Assembly: GCF_000498575.2 (NCBI RefSeq)
Contig: NZ_AWSQ01000006.1
Location: 124,001 to 188,000, forward strand
Direction of reading: 5' to 3'
Source: Pseudomonas taeanensis MS-3
Lineage (GTDB): Bacteria; Pseudomonadota; Gammaproteobacteria; Pseudomonadales; Pseudomonadaceae
Length of the DNA: 64,000 nt
Position numbers and translations under genes: made by a program
The notes under the pieces: model-generated
Seen by the model: the letters and a program-made list of their open reading frames with translations, nothing else
What the model was told of the DNA's origin: nothing
Database searches by the model: none
Part shown: positions 44,579 to 53,502 of the stretch, piece after piece
Position numbering within the stretch: the stretch's first letter is position 1
Layout: every line of letters starts with the position of its first letter

Positions 44579-45472
44579 TCAGAGCAGGCTCAGGCGACTC
44601 TCGAAGCGCCGCTGCTCACCACTCAGCGGGTCGATAAATGCCAGCCCCTGTGCCAACAGTTTGAGCGGCCGGGTGTAATCGTCCACGGCGTCCGCCGCCT
44701 CGCTGACTTCTGGATAGAAAGGATCGTTGCAGATCGGCGCACCCAGTGCGGCCAGATGCACCCGTAATTGGTGCTTCTTGCCGGTGACCGGGTACAGCGC
44801 ATAGCGCCACAGTTCACCGCGTTGCTCGATCACCTCGATGCGGGTTTCCGTGTTCGCCGCACCGGCGGCCTCCTGCATGCGGAAGAACGGTTCGCCGGCG
44901 ACCAGCCGCGTGGCCCGCAGCAGCGGGAACTCCAGACCTGGCAGAGCCAGCGCCAGCGCCTCATAGCGCTTGACCATCTGCCGTTCACGGAACAGCGCCT
45001 GATACTGGCCGCGGCTCTGCGGGTTGGTCGAGAACAGCACCAGGCCGGCGGTATGCCGGTCGATGCGGTGCAGCGGCACCAGATCGGCATTGCCCAAGCG
45101 CTTGACCAGACGTGCCTGCAGAGTCTGCTCGACGTATTCGCCGGCCGGCATCACTGGCAAGAAATGTGGCTTGTCAGCCACCAGCAGATGCTCGTCGACA
45201 TGCAGTATCGACTCATGGAAGGGAATGACGGTTTCCGCCGGGACCTCTCGAAAGTAGTGCACGCGCAGCCCGACTCGATAGGCATGCTGTGGACCAATCG
45301 GCGCGCCGGCGGCATCCAGCACCTTGCCATCCGTCATGCGCTGCAGCCACACCTCGCGACCGATCGCCGAAAAGTGCGCCGCCAGGCAATCGAGCACAGT
45401 CACCCAATTGCCTGACGGCAGGTGCAGGGTGCTCGGGCGCATATTGGACGGGGAACGGGCCTGCACAGACAT
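44579..45472 (-). CDS. RluA-family pseudouridine synthase
   Basis: A 297-residue RNA-modifying enzyme with the RluA catalytic motif VPLHRIDRHTAGLVLF (catalytic Asp in HRIDR, about residue 131) and the downstream GKKHQLRVHLAALGAPI block typical of the family. The RNA target cannot be read. ATG 45472 is chosen; alternatives exist 22 residues upstream and ten downstream. It is in the same direction as the dgkA operon but is separated from it by about 87 bp. Confidence 0.88.
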   Translation of the reverse strand: MSVQARSPSNMRPSTLHLPSGNWVTVLDCLAAHFSAIGREVWLQRMTDGKVLDAAGAPIGPQHAYRVGLRVHYFREVPAETVIPFHESILHVDEHLLVADKPHFLPVMPAGEYVEQTLQARLVKRLGNADLVPLHRIDRHTAGLVLFSTNPQSRGQYQALFRERQMVKRYEALALALPGLEFPLLRATRLVAGEPFFRMQEAAGAANTETRIEVIEQRGELWRYALYPVTGKKHQLRVHLAALGAPICNDPFYPEVSEAADAVDDYTRPLKLLAQGLAFIDPLSGEQRRFESRLSLL

Positions 45473-45559
45473 GGCAACACTCAATGGACACGGCGAGCGT
45501 CCATTAGGCCGCAGCCACACAGCTGTCGTCAAAGGCACGCCTCGGCCCGACCCGCGCCA

Positions 45560-45958
45560 CTAAAGCAGAATCACCGCCCAGACCAGACCAATCAGCAGCA
45601 AGGCGACGAGCTGTGCAGCGCTGCCCTGATCCTTTGCCTGTTTCGACAGCGGGTGCAGCGCCAGAGAAATACGATCTACCGTGGCTTCGATCGCCGAGTT
45701 GAGCAACTCGACGATCAAGGCCAGCAGGCAGACGGCGATCAACAACGCGCGTTCGGCTCTGCCGACATCCAGGCTGAACGCCAGTGGAATCAGCAGCGCG
45801 TTCAACGCCACCAGCTGACGAAAGGCCGCCTCGCCGCGAAATGCGGCCTGCAGGCCAGCCCATGAATAACCGGCGGCATTGAGAATACGTCGCCAGCCGG
45901 TTTTACCTTTTAGCGCATTACCCACTGGCGGCACGCTCAGCGGTTCAGATTTCATCAT
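45560..45958 (-). CDS. dgkA: Diacylglycerol kinase
   Basis: A 132-residue inner-membrane enzyme with three helices that phosphorylates diacylglycerol to phosphatidic acid, recycling lipid by-product of envelope glycan synthesis. The family motif ELLNSAIEATVDR (about residues 84-96) and LSKQAKDQGSAA are present. The start lies inside the last codons of the upstream inaA copy 2 (14-bp overlap), so translation is coupled. This makes it the last gene of a colRS-linked operon. Confidence 0.95.
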   Translation of the reverse strand: MMKSEPLSVPPVGNALKGKTGWRRILNAAGYSWAGLQAAFRGEAAFRQLVALNALLIPLAFSLDVGRAERALLIAVCLLALIVELLNSAIEATVDRISLALHPLSKQAKDQGSAAQLVALLLIGLVWAVILL

Positions 45959-46670
45959 GGGAATACGGCTCCACGGCCCGAATGAAACAGTTGTACGAGT
46001 TAATCAGCAACTGCCAGTCACCCTCCGGCATGGCCCCTTTGTGACGGTAAAGCTGCTGTAAGTCGCGCCGCGATGCCGTGACGCTGAGCAGCCGACGGCG
46101 GCTCTTCTCCAGGTCGAGCAACGCCACTTCGGCCCAGTCGCCGTCTGCCGTCTGGTGGCGCTTGATGAAGATGTGTTTGGGATACAGACAGCCATGCTGC
46201 CAGGCGGCCCGGTGCAGGCGGCTGAGCATGATCGACAGCTGTTGCAACATGTTCCGATTGAGTTCACCGCCATCGCGCTGCGGCTCGCCGCTGGCATACC
46301 AGTCATCCAGGCTGACGAAACCCTCCAGGGCTTCGCTGACCAATAGTGCCCGCCATTGTCCGGCGTCCTTCTGCGCCTCGCAGTAAACCAGGCGCGGCAC
46401 GTGGATACCGAGCTTGCTCAGGGCCTGCATCGCCTGCTGCTCACGCAACACCGTGGGTCGCCCAAGGGGATGGCGCCAGGAGCGATAGAGATGCCCGGTC
46501 TGGCGCTTGATATACAACAGCTTGTGGTTTTTATCGCGCACCCTCTGCACGCCGCTCTCGCCACCCCGGCGTTGATTAGGCGCCTCGACCCACTCGCCGC
46601 GGATCTGCCACCAGCGCTCGAACGCTGTCGGGCTGTGTTCGCTATGTCTTACCGCGATCAGGCCGGCCAT
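45945..46670 (-). CDS. inaA: InaA-type lipopolysaccharide core kinase-like protein (copy 2)
   Basis: A 241-residue paralogue of the protein at 37507. It shares GESGVQRVRDKNHKLLY, GHLYRSWRHPLGRPTVLRE (partial), the loop HGCLYPKHIF and LLDLEKSRRR, so both kinase catalytic sites look intact. It likely phosphorylates LPS core sugar. The start 46670 is 2 bp past the end of the methyltransferase gene, and the end overlaps dgkA. The order methyltransferase, inaA, dgkA downstream of colRS suggests ColR control. Confidence 0.87.
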   Translation of the reverse strand: MAGLIAVRHSEHSPTAFERWWQIRGEWVEAPNQRRGGESGVQRVRDKNHKLLYIKRQTGHLYRSWRHPLGRPTVLREQQAMQALSKLGIHVPRLVYCEAQKDAGQWRALLVSEALEGFVSLDDWYASGEPQRDGGELNRNMLQQLSIMLSRLHRAAWQHGCLYPKHIFIKRHQTADGDWAEVALLDLEKSRRRLLSVTASRRDLQQLYRHKGAMPEGDWQLLINSYNCFIRAVEPYSHDEI

Positions 46671-46672
46671 GT

Positions 46673-47362
46673 TCAGCAGCTCTTGCGCAGCACATAGACT
46701 CGCCACATGGCATAACCCGGCAAAAAGTCATGATGGCTGAGAATATCGAAACCCACCTGCTTGAACTCCGCCTCGACGACATCCTTGGCAATCACGAAAC
46801 GGTTCTGGTTCTCCGAGGCACGCCCCTCGGCGGCCCGCCGCGTCTCCAAGCGCCGACGCTTCCAGGCCTTGTAGTTACCATCGACCCACAAGGACACGAT
46901 CAGCGTATCGCGGGTCACCCGGTGAAACTCGCGCAGCATGGCCAGGCGGTGCTCGGGGTCGGCGATATGGTGCAGCAGACGCATGCAAAAGATGCTATCG
47001 ACCGCATTTTCCGTCAGGTCGATGGCGAACGCCGAAGTCTGGAAAGTCTTCACTCGGGCGACAACATCCTCAGGCTGCCCGGCCATGGCAATGGCCAGCA
47101 TGTCGCGAGAATTGTCCGCTGCGAGGATCACCCGGTTCGGCTGCTCGGCCAGCAGTGACCAGAAGCGCCCGGCACCGGAGGGCAGATCAAGCACCAGGTT
47201 AGGCTCGCCTGCTCGCTTCAGGGCCCGGCGGGCAAGTTGCACATCCCGCCAATGGGACAGGCGCCGCGCCAGACCGTCCTGATGCTTATGCAAGTACTGC
47301 TGAGCATGCTCGCGGTCATACTTGCCCGAAAACTCAAGTTCAATGGACTTGTTGAGTGACAT
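46673..47362 (-). CDS. Class I SAM-dependent methyltransferase
   Basis: A 229-residue methyltransferase with SAM-binding motif I LDLPSGAGRF (about 58-67), an acidic residue after strand 2 (AADNSRDML), and motif IV region DSIFCMRLLHHIADPEHR (about 122-139). Substrate is unknown. Its fixed neighbour, an LPS-core-type kinase, and its position after colRS suggest a sugar or lipid A component of the outer membrane. It is first in the operon, 90 bp after colS, with a ColR-like box in between. Confidence 0.87.
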   Translation of the reverse strand: MSLNKSIELEFSGKYDREHAQQYLHKHQDGLARRLSHWRDVQLARRALKRAGEPNLVLDLPSGAGRFWSLLAEQPNRVILAADNSRDMLAIAMAGQPEDVVARVKTFQTSAFAIDLTENAVDSIFCMRLLHHIADPEHRLAMLREFHRVTRDTLIVSLWVDGNYKAWKRRRLETRRAAEGRASENQNRFVIAKDVVEAEFKQVGFDILSHHDFLPGYAMWRVYVLRKSC

Positions 47363-47435
47363 GACAACCTGCTCCGATAAGGGATCTATGGCTGTCAGAC
47401 TATCGCCGAGCCCATAAAGCCCTCGTCAAAAGCAT

Positions 47436-47451
47436 GTGAAGAAAACGTGAA
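47436..47451 (-). promoter_or_regulatory. ColR-box-like sequence upstream of the methyltransferase operon
   Basis: On the minus strand TTCACGTTTTCTTCAC fits the ColR consensus I remember from P. putida, TTNACNNYTTTTTCAC, at all defined positions but one. It ends 2 bp before the colS stop codon and lies about 75 bp upstream of the methyltransferase start. Confidence 0.5.
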
Positions 47452-47452
47452 G

Positions 47453-48721
47453 TCAGCCCTGTAAATTCACCTCGAAGCGGCTGCCCTGTGGTGGCAGATC
47501 GCTTACCCGTACTGCCCAGCCCTGGTGAGTGCAGATACGCTTGACCAGGGACAGGCCCAAGCCCAGCCCCTCACCACGCGCCTCGGGGCCCCGTACGAAG
47601 GGCTGGAACATCTGCTCGTGCTGATCCAGGGGAATGCCGACCCCACTGTCCTCCACACGAAAGCCGCCTGTGTCGAGGATCAGCCGTACGCCCCCCTGCT
47701 CGGTGTAATGCAGGGCATTACGCAGCAAGTTGGACATGACCGTGCGTAGAAACGTCAGGTTGTACTGCGCGCTATCGACGCCCTGTGCGATCAGCTGAAA
47801 CTGCAAGCCTTTCTCCTCAATCAACGGCGCCCAGCGCTTGCTCTGCTCGTCCGCCACCTCGGCCAAAGAGGCACTGCCGCCCTGTCTCGACTCCTCCGGT
47901 TTGGCCCGTGCCAGCATCAGAAAGGTCTGCACCAGTTCACTCATTTCCTCCGCCGCACGGCTGATGCGCTGTACCTGCTCGCGCTGCCGCGGGCTCAAGC
48001 CCTGCGCCTCCACCAACAGCTCGCAGGAGCTGGCAATAATCATCAGCGGGGTACGCAACTCGTGGCTGACGTCACTGGTGAACAGCCGCTCACGCTCAAG
48101 GGTTTGCCGGAGCTGCCCCAGGGTGCTGTCGAAGGCGGCCGCCAGGTGGCCGACTTCATCATCCGGATAATCCGGCGCCAGGGCCGGCGCCAGGGCATGC
48201 AACTGGTCGCGATGACGCACCTGATTGGCCAGCCGGATCACCGGCGCCATAACCCGTCGCGCCAGCAACCAACCGAGCCCCCAGGCCGCGACCACACTCA
48301 ACAAGAAGCCAGCCAGCACAACATCGAACAGCACCTGCTCACGCGCTTCGAACTCATTCTGCTCTTGCACCAGCATAAACACCTGACCGTTCTGGGTGCG
48401 TTTGAAGGCGTAGTACGCCTGATCGCCCTCGACCACCTCGGAAAAACCGTTTCTGACCTGGGCAAACTGCTGCGGCACCGCATATTCGGCCAAGTGCGAG
48501 GCGAAGAAACGGGTACTGGAATCCACCCTGGGACGCTGACCGCGGTGCAGGTCCTCCTGGATCACGATGTTCAACTCGCGATCCAGCTCCTGAGAGACCA
48601 GGTGCTCCTCAACGAAATGCACACTGGCCACGATACTCAGGGACAACCCCCCACTGACGACCAGGGTCATCAGCACGAAGGCGATAACGATGCGGCGCAG
48701 CAGCGGCTGCTTAGAGGCCAT
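47453..48721 (-). CDS. colS: Sensor histidine kinase ColS
   Basis: A 422-residue kinase with two membrane helices (about 9-36 and 131-157), a periplasmic domain of about 95 residues, a HAMP, HisKA (SDVSHELRTPL, His220) and HATPase domains. The periplasmic domain contains an ExxE motif, Glu120 and Glu123, the type reported to bind metals (Zn, Fe) in P. putida ColS. It overlaps colR by 11 bp. The match of colR to ColR supports the name. Confidence 0.9.
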   Translation of the reverse strand: MASKQPLLRRIVIAFVLMTLVVSGGLSLSIVASVHFVEEHLVSQELDRELNIVIQEDLHRGQRPRVDSSTRFFASHLAEYAVPQQFAQVRNGFSEVVEGDQAYYAFKRTQNGQVFMLVQEQNEFEAREQVLFDVVLAGFLLSVVAAWGLGWLLARRVMAPVIRLANQVRHRDQLHALAPALAPDYPDDEVGHLAAAFDSTLGQLRQTLERERLFTSDVSHELRTPLMIIASSCELLVEAQGLSPRQREQVQRISRAAEEMSELVQTFLMLARAKPEESRQGGSASLAEVADEQSKRWAPLIEEKGLQFQLIAQGVDSAQYNLTFLRTVMSNLLRNALHYTEQGGVRLILDTGGFRVEDSGVGIPLDQHEQMFQPFVRGPEARGEGLGLGLSLVKRICTHQGWAVRVSDLPPQGSRFEVNLQG

Positions 48722-49394
48722 TTACAGTCTCCGCCAGGCGATAACCGATACCGTGCACGGTATGCAGCAGCGGCTTGGCGAACGGCTTATCGAGCACCTG
48801 GCGCAGTTGGTGGATGTGGCTACGCAGGCTGTCGCTATCCGGGCAGTCGTCCCCCCACAGCGCTTCTTCCAGCGCTTCGCGGCGGACTACAGCGGGGCTT
48901 TTCTGCATCAGCACTGCGAGCAGCTTGAGTCCCAAGGGGTTGAGCTTGAGCGCCTGGCCGGCGCGACTGATATGCAGAGTATCGAGGTCATAGACCAACT
49001 CGCCCACCTGAAGCTGGCGCTTGCGACTGCCCTGGCTGCGCCGCAGGATAGCCTCGATGCGCGCCACCAACTCGGACAAGGCGAACGGCTTGAGCAAGTA
49101 ATCGTCGGCCCCGGCGTTCAGCCCTTGCAGACGATCATCCAGCGCATCGCGAGCGGTCAGCATGATGATCGGCGTATCGCGCCGGGCATCCTCGCGCAAC
49201 CGCTTGCACAGCTGATAACCATCCATGCCCGGCAGCATGATGTCCAGCACGATCAAGTCGTAGTGCTCGGTGGCCGCCAGATGTAAACCGCTCAGACCAT
49301 CCTGCGCACAATCGACGCTATAGCCCTTCAGAGCCAGATAATCGAGGACATTGGCCAGGATGTCCCGGTTGTCTTCCACCACAAGAATACGCAT
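48711..49394 (-). CDS. colR: Response regulator ColR
   Basis: A 227-residue OmpR-family regulator with phosphorylated Asp51 (LIVLDIMLPGMDG), the conserved Lys of LKPF near residue 101 and a C-terminal winged helix (LNPLGLKLLAVL, RSHIHQLRQVLDKP, HTVHGIGYRL). Most of the receiver domain is identical to remembered P. putida ColR (CAQDGLSGLHLAATEHYDLI, in part). ColR controls envelope and LPS genes in response to metal stress. The divergent gene starts 122 bp away with a ColR-like box in between. Confidence 0.92.
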   Translation of the reverse strand: MRILVVEDNRDILANVLDYLALKGYSVDCAQDGLSGLHLAATEHYDLIVLDIMLPGMDGYQLCKRLREDARRDTPIIMLTARDALDDRLQGLNAGADDYLLKPFALSELVARIEAILRRSQGSRKRQLQVGELVYDLDTLHISRAGQALKLNPLGLKLLAVLMQKSPAVVRREALEEALWGDDCPDSDSLRSHIHQLRQVLDKPFAKPLLHTVHGIGYRLAETVNGL

Positions 49395-49431
49395 GTTCGG
49401 CTGCCCCTTCAGGCTACGGTTGGCTGCAACT

Positions 49432-49447
49432 TTGACGTTTTTTTCAC
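49432..49447 (+). promoter_or_regulatory. ColR-box-like sequence upstream of the LtaS-like gene
   Basis: TTGACGTTTTTTTCAC matches every defined position of the consensus I recall, TTNACNNYTTTTTCAC. It faces the LtaS-like gene (start 49517), about 70 bp downstream, and also lies in the colR upstream region, so either gene could be regulated. Confidence 0.55.
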
Positions 49448-49516
49448 GCTGTTTTTACGCACGGCTCACGCGCACAGCAACAGACTGCGGCGCACTCATC
49501 CAAGCCGGATCATACG

Positions 49517-51478
49517 ATGCCGCCGTTCCACTTTGCTCAGCTTCGCTACCTTTCGCTGTTTTTTCTAGCCTGGCTGGCAGCATTCTGCATGACTCGCACG
49601 GGTTTGGTACTCGGGCATCTGGCGACTTTCGGCGCCAGTGGCCATGAGCTTATCCAGGCTTATGCCATTGGCCTGCTGTATGACCTGAGTTTTCTTCTCT
49701 TCGCCACATTGCCGCTGGCCCTGTACCTGCTGTGCTGTCCGCGTCGCCTGTGGCAGCAGCGCTGGCATCGCGCTGCGCTGCACATGCTGCTGGGCCTCAG
49801 CCTGTTCGTCATGCTGAGCACTGCGGTGGCAGAGTGGATGTTCTGGGATGAATTTGCTGCGCGCTTCAACTTTATCGCCGTCGACTACCTGCTGTACTGC
49901 GATGAAGTGCTCGACGACATGCTCGAATCCTATTCGACCTACCCGCTGCTGGCGGCCTTGGCCGTGATTGCGGTCATCGGCGCGGTACTGCTGCGCAACG
50001 CCACCGCCGCCGCTTTGCGTGCACCGCTGCTGGGGTGGCGCGGCAGAGTCTTGACGCTGACCAGCCTGGCCCTGCTGGCCGGGCTGAGCAGTGCACTACT
50101 GGGTCAGGGCGCACTTCGCACAGCGAACAACAGTACCTACTTGCGTGAGCTGGCAAGCAACGGCCCTTACCAATTCTTCGCTGCCTTGCGCAACAACGAA
50201 CTGGACTACCCGCAGTTCTACAGCACCCTGCCTAAGACCCAGGTGGCGAAACAGCTACGCGCCGAACTGAACGAAGCCAACGCGCACTTCATCGGTAACC
50301 AGCCACTGGATATTCGCCGGGTCATCGACAATCCGGGGCCAGCGCAGCGCCATAACGTGATTCTGGTAACCGTTGAAAGCCTTAGCACCAATTATCTGGG
50401 CAGTTTCGGCGATACCCGCCAGCTCACTCCGAACCTCGACCGCTTGCGTCAACAGAGCCTGTTCTTCAACAACTGCTACGCCACCGGTAGCCGTACCGAC
50501 CGGGGACTGGAAGCCATCAGCCTGTCGATCCCGCCAACCCCCGGTCGCGCCATCGTCAAGCGCATCAACCGCGAAAGCGGATTCGCCAGCCTCGGCCAAC
50601 AGTTTCAGGCTCAGGGTTACGACAGCGTCTTTGTCTACGCTGGACGTGGCTACCTCGACAACCTGAACACCTTCTTCGGCGGCAATGGTTACCGTGTGTT
50701 CGACCTGAGTAGTGTCGACAAACACGACGTTGAGTTCGAGAACGCGTGGGGCATGAGCGATGAGGACCTCTACCGGCAGACGCTGAAGCTGGCCGACGCC
50801 GACCATGCCGCCGGCAAACCCTTCTTCATGCACCTGATGACCACATCCAACCAGCGCCCCTATACCTATCCGGACGGGCGCATCGACATTGCCTCAGGCC
50901 AGGGGCGCGCAGGCGCGGTGAAATACACCGACTACGCCATCGGCCAGTTCCTGCAGCAGGCACGACAGCAGCCCTGGTTCAGCAACACCCTGTTCATCTT
51001 CGTCGCCGACCACAGCGCGGGCAGCGCGGGCACACAGGACTTGTCCGTGGCCAATTACCATATTCCGTTGTTTATCTACGCGCCTGGACTCATTAACCCG
51101 CGCGAATTCGCCGGGCTGACCAGCCAGATCGACCTGGCCCCAACGCTGCTGGGGTTACTCAATTTCGATTATGTCTCGACCTTTTTCGGCCGAAACGTAC
51201 TGCGCGAGCAAGCCGCACCCGAACGCGTACTGATCGGCAACCAGCAACACCTCGGGCTCTTCGACGGCCATGACCTGGCGATACTCAGCCCACGCAAGAC
51301 GACCCGGCGCCACGACAATGCACTCGGTATCAGCCATGAACTGAGCGTGTCGACCAGCGACCCGCTGATTGATCGCGACATTGCCTACTACCAGAGCGCC
51401 AGCTACGGCTTCAGTAACGGCCTGCTCGGCTGGCAGGCAGCCAACTCGCTGACCGCTTCTGCTCTCGAACATCACTAA
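49517..51478 (+). CDS. LtaS/OpgB-like membrane sulfatase-fold transferase
   Basis: This 653-residue protein has five predicted membrane helices in residues 1-200 and a periplasmic sulfatase-fold domain after residue 265. The metal-site sequence LVTVESLSTNYLGSFG gives the conserved Glu, and the nucleophile region is TGSRTDRGLEA with a Thr. A second metal site is DHSAG near residue 496. Such enzymes (LtaS, OpgB, EptA relatives) move a phosphoglycerol or phosphoethanolamine group from a phospholipid and leave diacylglycerol. The exact acceptor is unknown. It is divergent from colR and shares a transcript with the PAP2 gene 48 bp downstream. Confidence 0.85.
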   Translation: MPPFHFAQLRYLSLFFLAWLAAFCMTRTGLVLGHLATFGASGHELIQAYAIGLLYDLSFLLFATLPLALYLLCCPRRLWQQRWHRAALHMLLGLSLFVMLSTAVAEWMFWDEFAARFNFIAVDYLLYCDEVLDDMLESYSTYPLLAALAVIAVIGAVLLRNATAAALRAPLLGWRGRVLTLTSLALLAGLSSALLGQGALRTANNSTYLRELASNGPYQFFAALRNNELDYPQFYSTLPKTQVAKQLRAELNEANAHFIGNQPLDIRRVIDNPGPAQRHNVILVTVESLSTNYLGSFGDTRQLTPNLDRLRQQSLFFNNCYATGSRTDRGLEAISLSIPPTPGRAIVKRINRESGFASLGQQFQAQGYDSVFVYAGRGYLDNLNTFFGGNGYRVFDLSSVDKHDVEFENAWGMSDEDLYRQTLKLADADHAAGKPFFMHLMTTSNQRPYTYPDGRIDIASGQGRAGAVKYTDYAIGQFLQQARQQPWFSNTLFIFVADHSAGSAGTQDLSVANYHIPLFIYAPGLINPREFAGLTSQIDLAPTLLGLLNFDYVSTFFGRNVLREQAAPERVLIGNQQHLGLFDGHDLAILSPRKTTRRHDNALGISHELSVSTSDPLIDRDIAYYQSASYGFSNGLLGWQAANSLTASALEHH

Positions 51479-51525
51479 CCATTTTGCGCCGATACATCGA
51501 CGGACTTAGCCAAAGGAACAACACC

Positions 51526-52275
51526 ATGCTCGCCAACTCGCCAACCGCCTCGCGGCCGCTCAACTTCTATCTGGGCTTCGGCATTCCGCTAGCCGTGATG
51601 CTATTGCTACTACTGGCAGACCCTACGACCCTGGATTTCACCATCGCCAACTGGGCCTATGACCAGCAGAGCGGCTTTATCGGCCGGCATAGTGCGTTTC
51701 TCGAAGACATCCTGCATGACCGCGCCAAGCAGGCGGTGATCGGCATTGGCCTGCTGGCCATCATCGGGTTCGCCCTGAGCCTGCTGAGCAAGAAACTCCA
51801 CCACTGGCGCCGCCCCTTCGGTTATCTGGTACTGGCAATGGGCCTGACCACCAGTATCGTCACGCCCCTGAAGGCCCTCACCGGGGTGCACTGCCCATGG
51901 AGTCTCAGCCAGTTTGGCGGCGAGGAGACCTACACGCCACTGCTCAGCGCGCGCGCACCCACCGCCAAGCCTGGGCGCTGCTGGCCGGGTGGCCATGCCG
52001 CCGCAGGCTTCTCGCTGTTCGCGCTGTTCTTCGTGCTGCGTGATCGGCGCCCGCGCACAGCCAAGGCGGCACTCTGGTTCGCGCTGGCGTTGGGCACCAC
52101 CTTTTCCATAGGACGCATGCTGCAAGGCGCGCACTTTTTCTCCCACAACCTGTGGACCGCCCTATTTTGCTGGGTGATCTCCCTGGGCGCCTATCGACTG
52201 GTGCTCTATCGCACCACGCAAAGCGCCCGTGACACTCTCAGCGCACTGCCCACAACAGAGGGCGCAACAGGCTAA
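51526..52275 (+). CDS. PAP2-family membrane phosphatase
   Basis: A 249-residue membrane phosphatase with six predicted helices. The three catalytic motifs appear in modified form: KALTGVHCPW (about 112), CWPGGHAAAG (about 156, PGGH for PSGH) and RMLQGAHFFSHNLW (about 199, with Asn for the usual Asp). They resemble lipid A phosphatases and other PAP2 members that remove phosphate from lipid headgroups. ATG 51526 has AAAGGA upstream. It follows the LtaS-like gene, so both are probably under the same ColR-like box. Confidence 0.87.
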   Translation: MLANSPTASRPLNFYLGFGIPLAVMLLLLLADPTTLDFTIANWAYDQQSGFIGRHSAFLEDILHDRAKQAVIGIGLLAIIGFALSLLSKKLHHWRRPFGYLVLAMGLTTSIVTPLKALTGVHCPWSLSQFGGEETYTPLLSARAPTAKPGRCWPGGHAAAGFSLFALFFVLRDRRPRTAKAALWFALALGTTFSIGRMLQGAHFFSHNLWTALFCWVISLGAYRLVLYRTTQSARDTLSALPTTEGATG

Positions 52276-52301
52276 GCCAAGGACCCGCTGCGCTGCCCGG
52301 A

Positions 52302-53420
52302 TCAAACCACCTGCGCAGCGACTCTACCCGGGTGGGTCTCCAGGGACACCCGGAACAGTGCAGCCACCAGATCCGTCTGGGTGACGATGCCCAACAGCAC
52401 GCCATGCCCATCCAATACCGGCACTTTATGCACGCTGCCATCGGATAGCAGCTGTATCAGGTAGGTAATGGGCCAGTCCGGGGAACAGCTAGGCACCTTT
52501 CGCTGCATCACTTGCCCGACCTGTACCTGCTCAGCCTCAGGCCCAACCTGCATCACGTCATGCAGATAGAGCATGCCTTGCAGGATGCGCTGCGGATTGA
52601 CCACCGGCATGCCGCTCAGCCTGTGAGCATGCATCTGTTTCAGGGCAGCGCCGACAGTGGCGTCCGGGGCCAGGCTCAGCACATCCTTGGACATGATGTC
52701 GACACACCGCGTCTCACCGAAACGCCGTCGATAAGCCCGCTCCTCGGTTTGCCGCAAAATCTCTTCCAGGTCGTCACGGGCGATGTCCAGCAGCTCGCCG
52801 CGCGCATTGAGTACCGCATCCAGGTCCTCGGGGGTAAAGCCCAGGCGGTCACGCGGGATAGGGTCAGCGGTCTTATGCACGTTGCCATGTTCAACCGGAC
52901 GATGCGGGTAGCGGCGTCTGAGTACGTTATTGAACAACAGGGCAATCAGCAGCAACGCCAGGACATTCAGTGCGACCGGGTACAACACGAAGTGATACCC
53001 GAGCCGAGTCACCTCTTCGCCGCCCAATACGGCGGTCAGGGCGATGGCTCCACCTGGAGGGTGCAGGCAACGCAGGGCAAACATCGCGGCAATCGCTAAG
53101 GCACCCGCAGCGGCAGCCGCCAGCCCGGAGGGCCCCAGCCACTTGGCGCAGCTCACCCCCACCAAGGCGGCGAGCAAACTGCCACCGACCGCCGACCATG
53201 GCTGTGCCAGCGGACTGGAAGGCACGGCAAACAGCAAAACGGCGGAAGCGCCCATCGGCGCGACCAGCCAGAGATGAGCGCCACCTAAGGCCTGGCGACA
53301 AAACCAGGCGGTGAACAGCAAGCCGAGGAAGGCCCCGACACAACTCAAGCCCTGTTCGCCTCGACTGATATTCATTGGGGCCGGCCAGAAGCCCTGCAAC
53401 CACCCCTTGAAGCTATTCAC
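52302..53420 (-). CDS. HPP-family membrane protein with paired CBS domains
   Basis: A 372-residue protein with four to five membrane helices containing the family motif LHPPGGA (His120-Pro-Pro) in residues 25-165, followed by two CBS repeats in about 240-355 (MSKDVLSLAPDATVGAALKQM and VMQRKVPSCSPDWPITYLIQL, in part). CBS pairs bind adenosyl ligands. HPP proteins are proposed transporters, with nitrite transport shown for a plant member; the substrate here is unknown. It is convergent with the PAP2 gene. Confidence 0.88.
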   Translation of the reverse strand: MNSFKGWLQGFWPAPMNISRGEQGLSCVGAFLGLLFTAWFCRQALGGAHLWLVAPMGASAVLLFAVPSSPLAQPWSAVGGSLLAALVGVSCAKWLGPSGLAAAAAGALAIAAMFALRCLHPPGGAIALTAVLGGEEVTRLGYHFVLYPVALNVLALLLIALLFNNVLRRRYPHRPVEHGNVHKTADPIPRDRLGFTPEDLDAVLNARGELLDIARDDLEEILRQTEERAYRRRFGETRCVDIMSKDVLSLAPDATVGAALKQMHAHRLSGMPVVNPQRILQGMLYLHDVMQVGPEAEQVQVGQVMQRKVPSCSPDWPITYLIQLLSDGSVHKVPVLDGHGVLLGIVTQTDLVAALFRVSLETHPGRVAAQVV

Positions 53421-53502
53421 CGCTCACGCCCGCCTGTCTTCGCACCGTTTTAGGGCGAGCAATATACCTTCCCCAAGCTCATAGCGGTCAAGTCACGACC
53501 CT

